A stretch of 7,414 nucleotides of DNA from Clostridia bacterium (GTDB taxonomy: Bacteria > Bacillota > Clostridia > Oscillospirales > CAG-382). The notes beneath the pieces were generated by a model. It worked only from the letters and a program-made list of their open reading frames with translations. It was not told the origin of the DNA and searched no databases. Shown piece by piece: positions 5,852 through 7,414 of this stretch. Position 1 is the stretch's first letter. Each line of letters opens with the position of its first letter. Position numbers and translations under genes: made by a program. The stretch covers positions 1 to 7,414 of the forward strand of contig JAFQII010000191.1 in assembly GCA_017397605.1 (NCBI GenBank), read 5' to 3'.

Positions 5852-6589
5852 TCATTCCTTTGTCCAGAGTGCCAGGTACTCGCGGTTGCCGTCTCCGCCC
5901 TTGATGGGGGAGTCGATGTGCTTTTGCAGAATCAGCCCGTGGCGCTTTCCTTCGGCGGTCAGCTCCGCCAGCACGCCGCGAAACAGTTTGCCCGTCGGAT
6001 CCTTGACGATACCGCCCTTGCCGACCTTGCTCCTGCCGACCTCAAACTGCGGCTTGATCAGGCTGACAAAGACGCCTCCTACAGGCAGAATATCCGCCAC
6101 CGCAGGATACAGCAAACGCTGGGAAATAAACGACACGTCTGTCACGACGATGCCGATGCTTTTGTCAAATGCGTCGCGCGTCAGATACCGCGCGTTGGTG
6201 TTTTCCATATTCTTGACGCGCGCATCGGCGAGCAAGCTTTCGTCCAGCTGACCCGAGCCGACGTCCACTGCGTAAACAAACGACGCACCGCGCTGTAACA
6301 GACAGTCCGTAAAACCGCCCGTGGAAGCGCCGAGGTCGACTGCGGTCGCATTGCAAACATCAATGCCAAACGCCGTCAATGCGGCGTCCAGCTTGTAGCC
6401 TGCGCGCGACACAAAGCGCGTGTCCTTTTGGATCACTTCGATTGCCGCACCGTCCTCTACCGGCACAGAAGCCTTGCTGACGGGAACACCGCCGATCAGC
6501 ACACGGCCTTCCGCAATAGCGCTCGCCGCCTGACTGCGGCTTTTGCAGTAGCCGTGCTCGGCAAGATAAACGTCAATTCTCGTTGCCAT
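5852..6589 (-). CDS. tlyA: TlyA family rRNA (cytidine-2'-O)-methyltransferase, 245 aa
   Basis: Residues 1-55 form an S4-type RNA-binding domain (RIDVYLAEHGYCKSRSQA at 4-21). The rest is an FtsJ-like SAM methyltransferase: FVSRAGYKL (59-67), the SAM-binding DLGASTGGFTDCLL (85-98), DVGSGQL (109-115), TDVSFIS (150-156), LIKPQFEVG (177-185) and GNREYLA (234-240). The Lys-Asp-Lys-Glu catalytic set is visible as Lys66, Asp151, Lys179 and Glu237. Family members methylate C1920 of 23S rRNA, some also C1409 of 16S rRNA, which affects capreomycin sensitivity; older annotations call them hemolysins. Which rRNA target applies here cannot be read from the sequence. The ATG at 6589 has GAGGGA seven bases upstream, and its first 17 bases overlap the end of dxs. 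Confidence 0.95.
   Translation of the reverse strand: MATRIDVYLAEHGYCKSRSQAASAIAEGRVLIGGVPVSKASVPVEDGAAIEVIQKDTRFVSRAGYKLDAALTAFGIDVCNATAVDLGASTGGFTDCLLQRGASFVYAVDVGSGQLDESLLADARVKNMENTNARYLTRDAFDKSIGIVVTDVSFISQRLLYPAVADILPVGGVFVSLIKPQFEVGRSKVGKGGIVKDPTGKLFRGVLAELTAEGKRHGLILQKHIDSPIKGGDGNREYLALWTKE
5856..5861 (-). promoter_or_regulatory. Ribosome binding site that decides the nadK start
   Basis: AAAGGA on the minus strand directly touches the ATG at 5855, too close to serve it, but stands nine bases before the ATG at 5846. A weaker GGA lies seven bases before the 5855 ATG, so that start is not excluded. Confidence 0.55.
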
Positions 6590-7414
6590 GGATCATTCCC
6601 TCGATCTCATGTGCGGCCTGCTCGGGCAAAAAACCGAGCTCGCGGTACAGCTCCGACGTATCGCCGTGCGCGGGGAACACGCCCTCGATCGCACGGATGC
6701 GGCAAACGGCATCGACGCCAATCTCCGCAAAGCGTGCAAGCAACACCTCACCGAAACCACCCTCGCGGATGCCTTCTTCCAATACATAAACCGCGTCCGC
6801 GCCCTCGGCAAGACGCGCGAGTAATACTGCGTCAAACGGCTTGATGCGGATCAGACGCACCACGCGCACGCCGATGCCGCGTTCCTGCAGCAATGCGGCA
6901 GCCTTGCAAGCCTGCTTGCCCATGCGTCCGTAGGTATAGATCACAGCACGCGGCTCGTTTCCGAACGCGCTGATTTCCATGTCGGCGTTCTTTGCGAGCA
7001 CGTTTTTGTCATATGCCTCTTCTTTTCCGCGCGGATAACGCACCGCGGCGGGAGAGGGGAGCGAAACCGCCTCGCGCAAGCAAGCGCGCAGTTCATCATA
7101 TGTTTTGGGCGCGTAGACCGACACTGCGGGAATCTGGTTCAAAAACGCCACGTCAAAAATGCCGTGATGCGTCGCGCCGTCCGCACCGACTAAGCCCGCT
7201 CTGTCGAGCGCCAGCGTGATCGGAAGGTTTTGCAATGCTGCGTCGTGCAGAATCTGGTCGTACGCACGCTGTGCAAACGTCGAGTACACCGCAAACACGG
7301 GCTTGGCACCCTTTGCCGCCAAACCGCAGGCAAACGTTACGGCGTGTTCTTCCGCAATGCCGACGTCAAAAAATCTGTCGGGAAACTTCTTGGCAAACTC
7401 CGTCAGCCCCGTGC
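6573..7414 (-). CDS. dxs: 1-deoxy-D-xylulose-5-phosphate synthase (C-terminal part, runs off the right edge)
   Basis: DXS joins pyruvate and glyceraldehyde 3-phosphate with thiamine diphosphate to make 1-deoxy-D-xylulose 5-phosphate, the first step of the MEP isoprenoid pathway and a precursor for thiamine and pyridoxal. Some 279 codons are visible, open to the window edge, so roughly the first half of a typical 620-residue enzyme is missing. The pyrimidine-binding domain begins with RFFDVGIAEEHAVTF (13-27 of the visible part), including the glutamate that activates the cofactor (first Glu of AEEHA). YSTFAQRAYDQ (43-53), DRAGLVGADGATHHG (70-84) and RYPRG (125-129) follow, then the transketolase C-terminal domain. 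The frame continues upstream of the TTG at 7322, which is an internal Leu codon. In many Clostridia ispA and xseA/xseB lie upstream; that region is outside the window. Confidence 0.97.
   Translation of the reverse strand, partial: TGLTEFAKKFPDRFFDVGIAEEHAVTFACGLAAKGAKPVFAVYSTFAQRAYDQILHDAALQNLPITLALDRAGLVGADGATHHGIFDVAFLNQIPAVSVYAPKTYDELRACLREAVSLPSPAAVRYPRGKEEAYDKNVLAKNADMEISAFGNEPRAVIYTYGRMGKQACKAAALLQERGIGVRVVRLIRIKPFDAVLLARLAEGADAVYVLEEGIREGGFGEVLLARFAEIGVDAVCRIRAIEGVFPAHGDTSELYRELGFLPEQAAHEIEGMIHGNEN

Noticed and set aside
5852..6589. TlyA as a hemolysin or virulence factor
   Set aside because: The S4 plus FtsJ-like architecture and the complete Lys-Asp-Lys-Glu set indicate an rRNA methyltransferase in a housekeeping cluster. 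The hemolysin label is historical.

Overview
The window looks like an ordinary stretch of chromosome from a member of the Clostridia (Bacillota), with moderate G+C. The signs are the gene order dxs-tlyA-nadK-argR-recN, an arrangement typical of Firmicutes; strong GGAGG-type ribosome binding sites; and a lipoprotein with a Ser/Glu-rich linker after its lipobox, a style common in gut clostridia. I cannot assign a genus. All eight genes read on the minus strand, so transcription runs from high to low coordinates. No stretch over 300 bases lacks a gene.

The right half (2881-7414) is a tightly packed housekeeping cluster. It begins with the 3' part of dxs (isoprenoid precursor synthesis), which runs off the right edge. 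Then come tlyA (rRNA 2'-O-methyltransferase), nadK (NAD kinase), argR (arginine repressor) and recN (double-strand break repair ATPase). Junctions overlap or are at most 13 bases apart, so the five genes are probably co-transcribed and translationally coupled. The transcript must start outside the window, since I see no promoter inside the cluster.

The 128-base gap after recN (2753-2880) holds three perfect inverted repeats in a row and no convincing terminator. It leads to a small VanZ-family membrane protein, whose real start is an ATG at 2752. In many spore-forming Firmicutes recN is followed by spoIVB and spo0A; here it is not.

A consensus-like sigma-A promoter with an extended -10 lies just past the vanZ stop and drives a 602-residue secreted lipoprotein of unknown function. 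By my count the lipoprotein contains no arginine and no histidine and has about 120 acidic residues against 19 lysines. A stem-loop terminator follows it. Only 28 bases further on, the 5' part of a PHP-domain metal hydrolase gene begins and runs off the left edge. No complete new system is evident. The oddest items are the lipoprotein's composition and the structured recN-vanZ gap.
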